The position numbers and the translations under genes were made by a program. The notes beneath the pieces are model-generated. The model did no database searches, was not told the DNA's origin, and worked only from the letters and a program-made list of their open reading frames with translations. This document shows positions 52,260 through 61,012 of a DNA stretch of 64,000 nucleotides, piece by piece; position 1 is the stretch's first letter; each line of letters opens with the position of its first letter. Where the stretch lies: the NCBI GenBank assembly GCA_020636095.1, contig JACJYN010000003.1, positions 1,674,001-1,738,000 of the forward strand, written 5' to 3'. The DNA is from Lewinellaceae bacterium (GTDB lineage Bacteria > Bacteroidota > Bacteroidia > Chitinophagales > Saprospiraceae).

Positions 52260-55200
52260 ATGAGTTATCAAAGAAGCACAAGGCCCGTTTTTTTGTTTCC
52301 CGTTCTGTTATGGGGATTTTGCATCCTTATGTGCTCTTCCGGTATTCAGAGTGGCAGGAGGGCTTTCGTTTTTCTCATTCGGAGGGCTTTTGCCGTGCTT
52401 TTTTCTCTTCTTCTCTTTTCTTCATCGCTTTTCGCACAAAAGTATCTTTTTGACGCCCAACTCATTACTCGTCGAAGAAGTACCTGGCTAACCTTTATAC
52501 CACTACCGTATTCAAAGACAGCCGGGGATTTATCTGGATTGGGACGCGCTATACTACTGAACCGGTATGATGGGTATTCATTTAAGCTGTATTCGAAGGA
52601 AAATGGCGCGCTAAACAGCAGCGAGAATATTCTAAAGATCAGCGAAGACGCTGAAGGGAATTTATGGCTCTTTTACAAGAATCAATACTCTCCTACTGCT
52701 TATGGCGATATTCCGGACGGCGAGGTAATTGAAAATCTGGATATTTTTAACCCCGTACCGGGCGGGCGACGCCCTTCGACACGTACTTTGAAGGCAAAGC
52801 CCCATTCAAATCCGCCGAGGTGATTTTGCCGAAATCCATTATCCCGGGAGCGCTTCCATGCATCAGTACCAATAAGGGCGAGGTCTATTTGTATGACGGC
52901 GCATTCAAAAAGATATTTGAGAGGGAAGGCGTCTTGGTAAGGTATATCAGCAGAGACAACAGCGGCGATACCTGGATCGGGTGGTGGAAAAGCCTGGTAT
53001 ACATAGACTCGTTGGGAACAATAAAGGATGAAATAAATTTGCCCGACCGGATTTGTGGTATTTATCCCGGACCGGATGGGATGTTATGGTTAGCAACTCT
53101 ACAGGGCAATGACTATTTAAATTTCTGGAGTAAAGTGAAGCAAAGGAGAACCCGATCCCTTTTTTCCTTACCCGGGACGGGCGCCCGGTTGAAGTAGCGT
53201 TGGTAGTAGTTTTTTTTCTACCGCACGCAAAAAGGATATTGGTATGTCCAAATGGGCGGGGAACTAAACGTATTTGATGAGCAGGGGGGCTGGTTGTACG
53301 ATTTTAATACGCTGATTGGAGATGATTACAAAACGAATTTTGTCAACTATTTTGAAGACGACATTCGTGTATGGTTACCACCCCTTACCGGTTTGCTCAA
53401 GACCAGTGTTGCAAGAAACAACTTTCGCCTGATTCACCAAAAGAAACTTAGGCGCTTCGGATTGCCGGGGCATCACCGAAGATCCGGCGGGTAATATTTA
53501 CTTCCTTAATAAAGCCTTATACCGCTGGAATACGCGGACCCAGGCTTGTGAAAAGCTGTCCGATAGTTACGGTGCTTTTGCCTTGGCTTATCAGGACAGC
53601 CTATTGTGGGCGGGAGATTATACGACTACCTCCCTGGGGTATGAATTAGATTTGAGAAATAACAAGGAAACATTGTATGAAGTGACGGACCCGAAGGCGC
53701 ATCTGGTATACTCCATACTAAAACGAGCTGCCCCGGCTATTGGCTCATGGTACCTGAACCAGGGACTTGCCTACATCGACCTGAAAAATAAAAAGGTAAT
53801 TCCGTTCAAGGATTACGGTAGTTTTGCACAGCTTCAAACCAGTCAAGTCAATCACATCTACAAAAACAATGCGGGAATATGGCTGGCGACCAACAACGGC
53901 GTCTTTCTGATGAACGAACAGGAAGTCCCCATCCGGCATTTCACTACTGCTTCCGGCGATCTGCCATTCGATTATATTCAGCATATGCACGAAGATCGGG
54001 ATCAGTACGGCGTTTTCTGGCTGGCTACGCGAGGCGGCGGTGTTATCAGGTGGCGCCCTCTCCCCAATGCGAAGCAGCTCTCGGAGAGCCGGCAATTTAC
54101 CACTGCCGAAGGTTTGTCCAATAACTTTACCTATGCCGTTTATGAGGATGATTACGGCAAACTTTGGATACCGAGCGACAAAGGGCTAATGTGGATGGAT
54201 AAGTACACTTACCAGTTGGGTATCCTTCTGGTGAAGGATGGGTTGCCTCATAACGAATTCAACACGACGGCGCATTACCAGGCTAAGGACGGTACGCTTT
54301 ACTTTGGCGGCATGGGCGGTACTGATCGCTTTTCACCCCAGGGTATTTACCGGTGATAGGGAGAATAATACGCCCTTGAATTTATCGCCTGCTATTTACT
54401 GGAAGGTGATGCCGAAAACATGACGGACAAAACCGAATTGCTTCAACAGACAGACGCTATTACGATCCGCCCCAGCGATAAATTCCTGGAACTACACTTC
54501 ACGCTGTTGGATTACGACGACTCCAAACAACATCGTTATAGCTATCAAATAGAAGGCTACAGCGATAATTGGAGAATCATCAATGAGAATTTTCTTCGCA
54601 TCACCAAGCTGCCCTACGGAAATTATACGCTGAGGGTCAGAGGAAACAATACCAGCGACGGATGGTCAAATCGGATGCTGTCATTGAAGATTAAAGTGTT
54701 AAAGCCTTTCTATTTGCAGTGGTGGTTCATCGCCGTGGTGATAACCGGCATAATAGGCGCCACGCTGGTACTGCTGTACAGTGGCGGATTCTCAAACTCA
54801 AAGAAGACCGGGAGCGACTGGAAGCTGAAGTGCAAAAACGGACCCGCCAAATAGAAAAAGACAAACTGATCATTACCTCGCAAGCCGAAGCGCTGCAAGA
54901 ACTAGACAAAGCCAAAACTCGTTTTTTTTCCAACATCACCCATGAATTTCGTACTCCTCTGACCCTTATCATCGGGGTACTTTGGAGCAAATACTCTCCG
55001 AACAGCCGCCGCCAACCATCCTGCGCAGAAGGGTTCAAGGAGTTTTGAAAAATACCCGGCATATCCTCGAACTGGTCAATCAGATGCTCGACCTGTCCAA
55101 AATTGAAAGCAAGCGGATGCAGGTGGAAGCAACCCGAGGAGACATTATTGCTTATACCCAAGAGTTGGCGATGCGCTTTCAGCCCCTGGTTGAGAAAAAG

Positions 55201-56461
55201 GAGTTGAAGCTGTATTTTGTGGTAAAAACCAGGACCGATGGGAGACGAATTTCGACCAGGACAAATGGGATAAAACCGTTTATAATCTGCTATCCAACGC
55301 CATTAAATTTACGCAGCCGGGCAACGTCATACAGCTGGTAGTGAGCAAGTCTTGTAAAGACAAGCAGGAATTTATCCGCCTGGACGTCAAAGATACCGGG
55401 ATGGGCATTGGAAAGGATCAACTGAGGCATGTTTTCAACCGCTTTTACCAGATAGACGGCTCCGCCACCCGTGCCCAGGGCGGTACGGGCATTGGACTAG
55501 TACCCTGGTCAAAGAGCTGGTAGAATTGCAGGGCGGTAAAATAAAAGTGTCGAGCGAACCGGGCAAGGGGACGTCGTTCCAGATCCTGTTGCCTGTTTTA
55601 AAGGCGGAAGCAGCCACGCCGCTGGTAACAGCCCGGCGCCAGAAGTATATTCGATTCGGAGATTGTGGAAGCAGGGAATGAATCCACCGCAATAGCTCCT
55701 GCATTGGAAAAAAAAGCGAAAAGCTGGAATTGCTCATCATAGAGGATAATGAGGAAATGCGAGAGTATATTCGCTATTGCATTGGCGAGGATAGATACAA
55801 CATAACCGAAAGTACCGCCGATGGAGAGGAAGGCATCGAAAAAGCCCAGGTGCTGATCCCCGACCTGATCATTTCGGATGTGATGATGCCCAAAAAGGAT
55901 GGCTTTGCCGTTACCCAAGCCATCCGCGGCAATCTTAACACCTCGCACATTCCTCTCATTCTTTTGACCGCCAAAGCCTCGCTGGAAAGCCGCCTGAAAG
56001 GCCTGCGGCGCGGCGCCGACGCCTACCTCACCAAGCCGTTCAGCCCCCAGGAGTTGGCCCTGCGCATTGAGAAGCTCATCGAGATCCGCCGTTTGCTGCA
56101 GCAGCGTTACCAGAATGGGCCGCCTTCAACGAGCGGCGACGCCTACCGGCAGGAAGACGAGTTCATCACCGAGCTACGTGCCTACGTCCTGGAACATATC
56201 GATGACGCCGACCTCAGCGGCGACCGCATCGGCCGGCATTTCGGCATGAGCCGCGTGCACCTGTACCGCAAGCTCAAGGCGCTGACGGATCAGTCGATCA
56301 CGGAATTCGTCAAGGCCGTGCGTTTGCAAAAAGCGCTGGAACTGGTCCGGGAAGGCAAGTACAATGTTTCCGAGATCGCCTACCAGACGGGGTTTTCTTC
56401 GGTGAGCCATTTTTCGAGGTCGTTCAAGCAGGCGTTTGGGAAGGCGCCATCGGAGGTATAG
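52260..56461 (+). pseudogene. Hybrid two-component system (propeller sensor, kinase, receiver, AraC) broken by many frameshifts
   Basis: All parts of a periplasmic-propeller hybrid sensor are present in order but in changing frames: signal (LFSLLLFSSSLFAQ), propeller repeats (VFKDSRGFIWIGT; NNAGIWLATNNGVFLMN), Y_Y_Y domain (YSYQIEGYSDNWRIINENF), membrane helix (WWFIAVVITGIIGATLVLLY), kinase H-box (NITHEFRTPLTLIIG), ATP-binding segment (VKDTGMGIGKDQLRHVFNRF), receiver (DLIISDVMMPKKDG) and AraC domain (NVSEIAYQTGFSSVSHF). I see frame changes near 52475, 52555, 52770, 53455, 54355, 54785, 54978, 55225, 55495 and 55640, plus a stop near 53196. Receiver plus AraC (from 55730) still form one intact 243-aa frame that might be expressed. 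Sequencing error is unlikely because neighbouring long genes are intact. Confidence 0.85.
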
Positions 56462-56505
56462 CGGCCACTCAATTTTAGGTTTGAAATATTGCCCAGGCAC
56501 TAACC

Positions 56506-56536
56506 TTGATTAAAGGTCATTTAATCAGTACTTTTG
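56506..56536 (+). promoter_or_regulatory. Promoter of toxin-antitoxin module 2
   Basis: TTG (56506-56508), 20 nt, TACTTTTG (56529-56536), ending 20 nt before the antitoxin ATG, the same geometry as module 1. The homology with module 1 begins about 14 nt upstream (GCACTAACCTTGATTAAAG). Confidence 0.65.
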
Positions 56537-56556
56537 CAATAGAACTACAAACCAGT

Positions 56557-56766
56557 ATGATACGAACAATAATTACTGCCGATAGAAATAAGCTCATTCT
56601 GTTGCTGCCTGATGATTTCTTGGGCAAGCAGATTGAAGTTATTGCGTTTGTTATTGAAGAAGCTAAAAGCAAAGCGGCTGACCTTAAGAAGACTAAAACT
56701 TTTTCTGCTATTCAGTTAGATACCAGAGGATTTAAGTTCAATCGAGACGAAGCCAATGAAAGATAA
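56557..56766 (+). CDS. Antitoxin of module 2 (intact, partner broken)
   Basis: A 69-aa protein differing from the module-1 antitoxin at a single position (Glu to Asp in KAADLKK). Comparing codons I count 17 silent changes and one replacement, a sign of purifying selection on the protein. It keeps its promoter and its 11-nt overlap with the downstream toxin frame. Since that toxin is inactivated, this copy would be a stand-alone antitoxin able to neutralise the module-1 toxin or a similar incoming one. Confidence 0.85.
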   Translation: MIRTIITADRNKLILLLPDDFLGKQIEVIAFVIEEAKSKAADLKKTKTFSAIQLDTRGFKFNRDEANER

Positions 56767-57172
56767 ATGTTTCCTTGATACGAATATCCTGATATACTGC
56801 TACACATCCACTGACATCCACTGAACCTGATAAGTTGACAGCAGCACAGGCATTAGCTTCTCTTTCTTATGCCATTATCAGCACGCAAGTTCTTAAAGAG
56901 TTGGCTAATGTTTTACGAAAAAATTCAATTTGGATTGGCTTTCTATCCAAGCAACCCTGAATGAAGTAGAGAACAATTTCGAAGTGTATGCTAATACAGC
57001 CCGCTCCATTAAGCATGCCTGCTTCATTGCTGACCGTTATGGCTTCTCATTTTATGACAGCCTGATTATTGCCGCTTCATTGGAAAGTGGATGTACTGTG
57101 CTATATTCAGAAGATCTACACGACGGACAGGCTATTGAAAATACTCTGACCATAAAAAATCCATTTTTATAG
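56756..57172 (+). pseudogene. Inactivated PIN-domain toxin of module 2
   Basis: Two lesions relative to module 1. A tandem duplication of the 10-mer CATCCACTGA around 56806-56826 shifts the frame and brings a TGA, so the product stops after about 22 residues (MKDKCFLDTNILIYCYTSTD...). About 100 nt later one A is missing from an A-run (CGAAAAAATTC near 56917). The net change is +9, so the last 80 codons, including FSFYDSLIIAAS and LYSEDL, are back in the original frame. More amino-acid changes have accumulated here than in the antitoxin. Confidence 0.9.
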
Positions 57173-57385
57173 ATCGCAAATTCATCCGCGAAGCTTTGCT
57201 CACCAGGAATGTGTCCGATTTTTCAAATGTCACTGGATTAACCGTTATCAATCCGTTTTCTTCCCAACCTACTTTGTAATACTTGCCTCCGGCAATCCCT
57301 GAAAAAGCTAGTTTCCGAGGCACTAGATGTAACACCCGGTCAAATATCCGTAACACCTGTGAAAAGCACCTCCGCTCCCTTCCCG

Positions 57386-57393
57386 TAAATTTG
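57386..57393 (+). promoter_or_regulatory. Candidate -7 element (TAAATTTG) for the carrier-like protein
   Basis: Matches TAnnTTTG and ends 42 nt before the ATG at 57436. No TTG at the -33 position. The gap 57173-57435 otherwise shows no gene. Confidence 0.35.
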
Positions 57394-57435
57394 TTCCCGT
57401 CTATCATACATTCCTCACCCTAACAACCAAAGGCC

Positions 57436-57687
57436 ATGACGCAGGTAGAAATCGCCAGTGCGGTTCAAGCCATACTGATCCGGCATTTCAATATCCCGGC
57501 CGAGCAGTTCTGCTGGGAGCAGCCTCTGGAGGCGTTGAATGAGGATTTCAAGCTGCTGGGCTATCTGGTCTTCCTGGAGCAGTTGCTTGAGCAGCAATTC
57601 GACAAAAAGATCCCCCTGCTGGAAAACTGCAACACGGCGATCCATACGGCGGAGGATGTGGTGGATTTGATCATGAGGGAGTTGTGA
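57436..57687 (+). CDS. Acyl-carrier-protein-like small protein lacking the phosphopantetheine serine
   Basis: An 83-aa acidic helical protein: MTQVEIASAVQAILIRHFNI, then LEALNEDFKLLGYLVFLEQL, LEQQFDKKIPLL, TAEDVVDLIMREL. Helix order, length and the closing segment fit the acyl carrier protein fold. In true carriers the second helix starts with D-S-L, with Ser carrying phosphopantetheine; here the matching position reads EDFKLLGY and has no Ser. So it is probably a carrier-fold protein without carrier chemistry, such as an interaction module. It precedes the SPFH/DUF697 genes with a 424-bp gap and may or may not belong to them. Confidence 0.7.
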   Translation: MTQVEIASAVQAILIRHFNIPAEQFCWEQPLEALNEDFKLLGYLVFLEQLLEQQFDKKIPLLENCNTAIHTAEDVVDLIMREL

Positions 57688-58111
57688 ATGTTTTTTGAGA
57701 TGTAACAGGTAGGCAAAGATTGGTGACAATGTTGCAAATCATTTTCCATGGGTTGGCTTTTCTTTGCTGATACATTTTATAAGCGGTTTTCCTATGGGAA
57801 ACTGCAACCGGAAAGGCCATACGATTAATAACATGTTCTGAATATCTAGTGGAACGCTTTAAGCTGCTCAAACGGGAAAAAGATAACATGCCTAAGCCAC
57901 CTCATCTGGTGGCGGCCTTCGGCGTGGCCTCAGGTATTTCCAATGCCTCTAATACGATAATTAAAGGCTTCTTACAGTTCATCATGATCATTTTGACCTG
58001 ATGATGCGGAAATTATCCAGGGAAGAACTGCGGTCATTGGTGCAAATGGCAGTAAAGTAAGGATAAGGGTGAGGCGGACATTGAGCATGCTATCGTGAAA
58101 ATAAAAAATAC
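57688..58111. other. 424-bp intergenic region upstream of the SPFH gene
   Basis: No convincing gene. It includes the left copy of a 39-nt repeat (57735-57773), which recurs at 62418 beyond the cluster. The segment 57895-58060 reads like decayed coding sequence (short open pieces in both directions) but matches no family I know. The SPFH promoter should be here; no full consensus was found. Confidence 0.5.
57735..57773 (+). repeat. Left copy of a diverged 39-nt direct repeat flanking the SPFH/DUF697 cluster
   Basis: By eye 30 of the first 39 positions agree with 62418-62456; most differences are transitions. The best-conserved core is TTTTCTTTGC. Its location before the first and after the last gene of the cluster is the notable point. 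Confidence 0.45.
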
Positions 58112-58957
58112 ATGAGCCAAACATCAGGCCTACACGAGGAAGAACCGTTGAAACAGTCTTACATGATGACTGCGCTGGTCGTCATCATGCTGCTTCTACT
58201 GCTTGTCGTTTCCTTTTGGGATAACATTTTTATCAATATCCCTTCCGGACATAAGGGGGTGCTGTTCCGAACCCTTGCGGGCGGAACGGTCACCGGTAAA
58301 TACTTCGACGAGGGCCTGGTTTTTATTTTTCCCTGGAACGAAATGTACGTTTACGACACCCGGGTCATCAGCGGCCAGGACTCCATAGATGCCCTGACCG
58401 AAGACGGCCTGCAGGTGCGCGCAGAGATATCCTACCGGTACCGCCCCAAGATCGACTCACTGGGCAAAATGCACAAAAATCTGGGGTTGGATTACCCGGA
58501 TAAGATCATCGTTCCGCACGTCACGGCGGCTACGCGCGACGTCATCAGCCGCTATCGCAGCGACGCTTTGTATACTACCAGCCGCAGCGATATTCAGGCG
58601 GACATGCTGGCGCAGGTCCGCAGCCAGGTGGACTCTTTTTATCCGATCACCACGATTGATCTAATCGTCAGGAGTATTGTGCTGGATGAAACGGTGGAGA
58701 AAGCTATTGCCGATAAACTAGTGAAGGAACAGGAGATGCTCGGTTACGATTTCCTGATCGAAAAAGAACTCCGGGAAGAGGAGCGCAAGTTGATCGAAGC
58801 CAGGGGGATCAAGTACTTCCAGGATACTTCGGGCATAGACATACTGAAGTGGAGAGGCATAGAGGCCACGGAAAAGCTGGCAAAGTCCGAAAACGCCAAA
58901 GTCGTGATTATCGGCACGGACAGCGGGGAGATGCCGGTGATACTGGGGGGGAATTAA
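58112..58957 (+). CDS. SPFH/Band-7 (prohibitin-like) membrane protein
   Basis: A 281-aa protein. Residues 1-17 are cytoplasmic, one membrane helix follows (YMMTALVVIMLLLLLVVSFW), then an SPFH domain: INIPSGHKGVLFRTLAGGTV, GLVFIFPWNEMYVYDTRVIS, DALTEDGLQVRAEISYRYRP, TAATRDVISRYRSDALYTTS, RSDIQADMLAQVRSQVDSFY, then a charged helix (EERKLIEARGIKYFQDTSG). This layout is prohibitin/HflC-like. SPFH proteins form large ring scaffolds in membranes and recruit proteases or lipids. It leads a run of same-strand genes encoding DUF697 membrane proteins, a likely partner set. Confidence 0.88.
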   Translation: MSQTSGLHEEEPLKQSYMMTALVVIMLLLLLVVSFWDNIFINIPSGHKGVLFRTLAGGTVTGKYFDEGLVFIFPWNEMYVYDTRVISGQDSIDALTEDGLQVRAEISYRYRPKIDSLGKMHKNLGLDYPDKIIVPHVTAATRDVISRYRSDALYTTSRSDIQADMLAQVRSQVDSFYPITTIDLIVRSIVLDETVEKAIADKLVKEQEMLGYDFLIEKELREEERKLIEARGIKYFQDTSGIDILKWRGIEATEKLAKSENAKVVIIGTDSGEMPVILGGN

Positions 58958-59065
58958 GCCTTCCCCGGCCGGCGGCTACATGTTCAGGGCTTCCGCCGGT
59001 TAACCATCAAACCATTCAACAATATGAATGATAAACATCTATTTAACCAATAAAATACAATTCCA

Positions 59066-59722
59066 ATGGCAGAAGAAGTAAAGGCCCAGGCGCCGGAGAC
59101 GGTACTGAAATCCACCGAAGAACTCAAGCAGGAGGCCGACCGCATTACCAAACGGCGGACCTTGTATGCGGCGGCCGCCGGCCTGTTGCCCTTTCCGTTG
59201 ATCGACGCCGCTATCCTGCTGGGCATTCAGGTCACGATGATCCGGTCTATCTCCAAACTGTATAACGTAGAGTTCAGGGAAAATCTTGTGAAGCCCATCA
59301 TCGGTTCACTGGCCGGTTCCGTTGGAGTGGCGGGCGTGATGAAGGCCATTCCCGGCCTGGGCACTATTCTGGGAAGCCTGACCACCTCCGCCACCGCGGC
59401 GGCCGCCACCTATGCCCTGGGCAAGGTATTCACCCAGCATTTCGACCAGGGCGGCACGCTGCTGGATTTCGACCCGGTCAAATCCCGCGAGTTTTTCGAA
59501 AAAGAGTTCGAAGCCGGCCGCATGTTCGTCTCCGACTTTACAGAGGTGGAGCAGGAGGTGGAGAAAGGGAAAAAGGAAAAGAAAGGAATCACTGACCTTT
59601 TTACCAGCAAAAAGAAAAAGCAGGAGGAAGCCGAACGCCAGGAACTCATCCAGGTTAACAAAGAACTCATGGCGGCGGTGACCCAGCTCAAGGAGGAAAT
59701 TGCGGCGATGAAGGGGGAATAA
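59066..59722 (+). CDS. DUF697-like membrane protein 1, coiled-coil tail
   Basis: A 218-aa protein. Residues about 25-145 carry the shared core: RRTLYAAAAGLLPFPLIDAA, ILLGIQVTMIRSISKLYNVE, a hydrophobic pair with AIPGLGTILG, AAATYALGKVFTQHF, then GGTLLDFDPVKSREFF. The pattern (P-x-P-L/V-x-D-A, hydrophobic helices, G-rich turn) resembles DUF697/YcjF-type domains, known beside GTPases of the YcjX type. The tail (KGKKEKKGITDLFTSKKKKQ, ELMAAVTQLKEEIAAMK) is charged and coiled. It is 108 bp after the SPFH gene and paralogous to the genes at 59824 and 61013. Confidence 0.8.
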   Translation: MAEEVKAQAPETVLKSTEELKQEADRITKRRTLYAAAAGLLPFPLIDAAILLGIQVTMIRSISKLYNVEFRENLVKPIIGSLAGSVGVAGVMKAIPGLGTILGSLTTSATAAAATYALGKVFTQHFDQGGTLLDFDPVKSREFFEKEFEAGRMFVSDFTEVEQEVEKGKKEKKGITDLFTSKKKKQEEAERQELIQVNKELMAAVTQLKEEIAAMKGE

Positions 59723-59823
59723 TTCAAGGCTGAGGTTAAGGCTCAAGCTGAGACTGAGCCTCAGGTTAAGTGCCCCTTAACCTCAATGTTAACGTTAACC
59801 TTAATCTCAAAAACGCTATAACC
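59723..59823. repeat. Intercistronic short palindromes and a 6-bp-like periodic tract
   Basis: Between DUF697 genes 1 and 2: GGCTCA/TGAGCC (59740-59745, 59755-59760), AGGTTAA/TTAACCT (59763-59769, 59777-59783) and the palindrome GTTAACGTTAAC (59788-59799). The text is a loose 6-nt periodicity (CTGAGG TTAAGG CTCAAG CTGAGA). It could form consecutive hairpins in the mRNA and modulate expression of the downstream genes. Confidence 0.55.
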
Positions 59824-60711
59824 ATGTCAGATAATATAATAGCAACTGGCCGGCGGCAGGAAGCTCATAAGATCACAGTACGCCGTACGCTTTACGCCGC
59901 CGGAGCCGGCTTAATTCCCATACCTGTCGTCGACGCTGCCGCCATCCTGGGCATCCAGGTGTTGATGATCCGTGACATTGGCCAGGTATACGGAGTGGAA
60001 TTCAGGGAGCAGCGTGTGAAATCGCTGATCACCAGCCTGGTGGGCGACGTGGCGGTCGTGGGCCTGTTCAAGATCGTACCCGGCCTGGGCACGTTCTTTG
60101 GCGGGGCTTCGGCGGCAGCGGCAGGGGCGGCGGCCACCTATGCGTTGGGGGAAGTATTCTCCCAGCACTTTGAAGAGGGCGGGACGCTGCTGGATTTCGA
60201 CCCTGCCAGATCCAGGGAGTTCTTTCAAAAAGAATTTGAAAAAGGCAAAGAGGTTGTGGCCAACTTCAAGCACAAAACCTCCGGTAAAAGCGCCGCCCCG
60301 GAAAGCAACGAGGCTCCTGTCGGCAACCAGGAGTTACTGGAGCAAAGCCGGGCGCTTCATGCCGAGGTGTTGGCCCTGCAACAGGAATTGGAAGCCCTGC
60401 GCCGGAAGAAGTATGCTTCACCAGCCCTACCCGCTGAAGTAGACTTGAATGACCTACAGCTCATCGAAGGGATCGGCCCCAAAGTGGAAGCCGCGTTGAA
60501 GGAGGCAGGTATTACCGACCTCCTGCATTTGGCTTCGGCAAAGGTGGAAACACTCAAGTCCATACTGGATAAGGCGGAAGGCAACTTCAATCTGGCTGTG
60601 CCGGATACCTGGCCCAATCAGGCCGGGCTGGCGGTGCGGGGAGATATGGAAGCGCTGAAAGCTTTGCAGGCGGAACTGACCGGCGGACGGGAAACAAAGA
60701 CATCTAATTAG
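59824..60711 (+). CDS. DUF697-like membrane protein 2 with helix-hairpin-helix tail
   Basis: A 295-aa protein starting MSDNIIATGRRQEAHKITVR; an upstream ATG at 59770 lies in the repeat tract and is rejected. Residues about 18-150 repeat the core (RRTLYAAGAGLIPIPVVDAA, AILGIQVLMIRDIGQVYGVE, VPGLGTFFGG, GGTLLDFDPARSREFF). A coiled linker follows (LLEQSRALHAEVLALQQELE), then about 210-290 a helix-hairpin-helix domain: LNDLQLIEGIGPKVEAALKE, LLHLASAKVETLKSILDKAE, DTWPNQAGLAVRGDMEALKA. This HhH type occurs in many envelope and ribosomal-type fusion proteins and may bind nucleic acid or protein. Membrane core plus HhH is an uncommon pairing. Confidence 0.82.
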   Translation: MSDNIIATGRRQEAHKITVRRTLYAAGAGLIPIPVVDAAAILGIQVLMIRDIGQVYGVEFREQRVKSLITSLVGDVAVVGLFKIVPGLGTFFGGASAAAAGAAATYALGEVFSQHFEEGGTLLDFDPARSREFFQKEFEKGKEVVANFKHKTSGKSAAPESNEAPVGNQELLEQSRALHAEVLALQQELEALRRKKYASPALPAEVDLNDLQLIEGIGPKVEAALKEAGITDLLHLASAKVETLKSILDKAEGNFNLAVPDTWPNQAGLAVRGDMEALKALQAELTGGRETKTSN

Positions 60712-60712
60712 C

Positions 60713-60883
60713 ATGTATATAGTATCTATCCTCGTTTACGCCATTTTTTGCCTGCTGGTGGCCTGGGCGGGCCGATACTCCGTCATGGGCTTTTTTGGCG
60801 TGCTGGTCTTGTCCATTTTTGTGACCCCTCTATTGACGGCTATATTGTTCGTCTTGTTCCAGCAGCAGCGGAGGAGGAAGTAG
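60713..60883 (+). CDS. Small two-helix membrane protein (56 aa)
   Basis: Begins two bases after the stop of DUF697 gene 2 (ATGTATATAGTATC), so it is probably translationally coupled. Two hydrophobic helices: IVSILVYAIFCLLVAWAG and FFGVLVLSIFVTPLLTAILF, then a basic tail QQQRRRK that should sit in the cytoplasm. Such small two-helix proteins are often subunits or adaptors of membrane complexes. No named family recognised. Confidence 0.65.
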   Translation: MYIVSILVYAIFCLLVAWAGRYSVMGFFGVLVLSIFVTPLLTAILFVLFQQQRRRK

Positions 60884-61012
60884 CCATTAAAAGTCTGGTC
60901 GTTCCGCCTTTTTAGAACAACTTGTTGCTACTTCACGCCGCAAGCGTGGAGACGGGTAAGGTATGCCCTGAAGCGAGGTATGCAGTCAGAAAACAAAAAA
61001 TAAACCGTCATC

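Noticed and set aside
52260..56461. Sequencing error as explanation for the broken sensor gene
   Set aside because: Not excluded, but neighbouring and repeat-rich genes of up to 6.4 kb are free of frameshifts, and the adjacent PIN copy shows a true tandem duplication, so local decay is preferred.
57132..57407. Minus-strand frame of 91 codons beyond the second toxin-antitoxin module
   Set aside because: It overlaps the toxin remnant, has no family match I recognise and no promoter. The plus-strand text here may instead be decayed AraC-like sequence, too weak to call.
57895..58060. Possible gene fragment before the SPFH gene
   Set aside because: Short open pieces only, frames change, and no family was recognised; left as intergenic.
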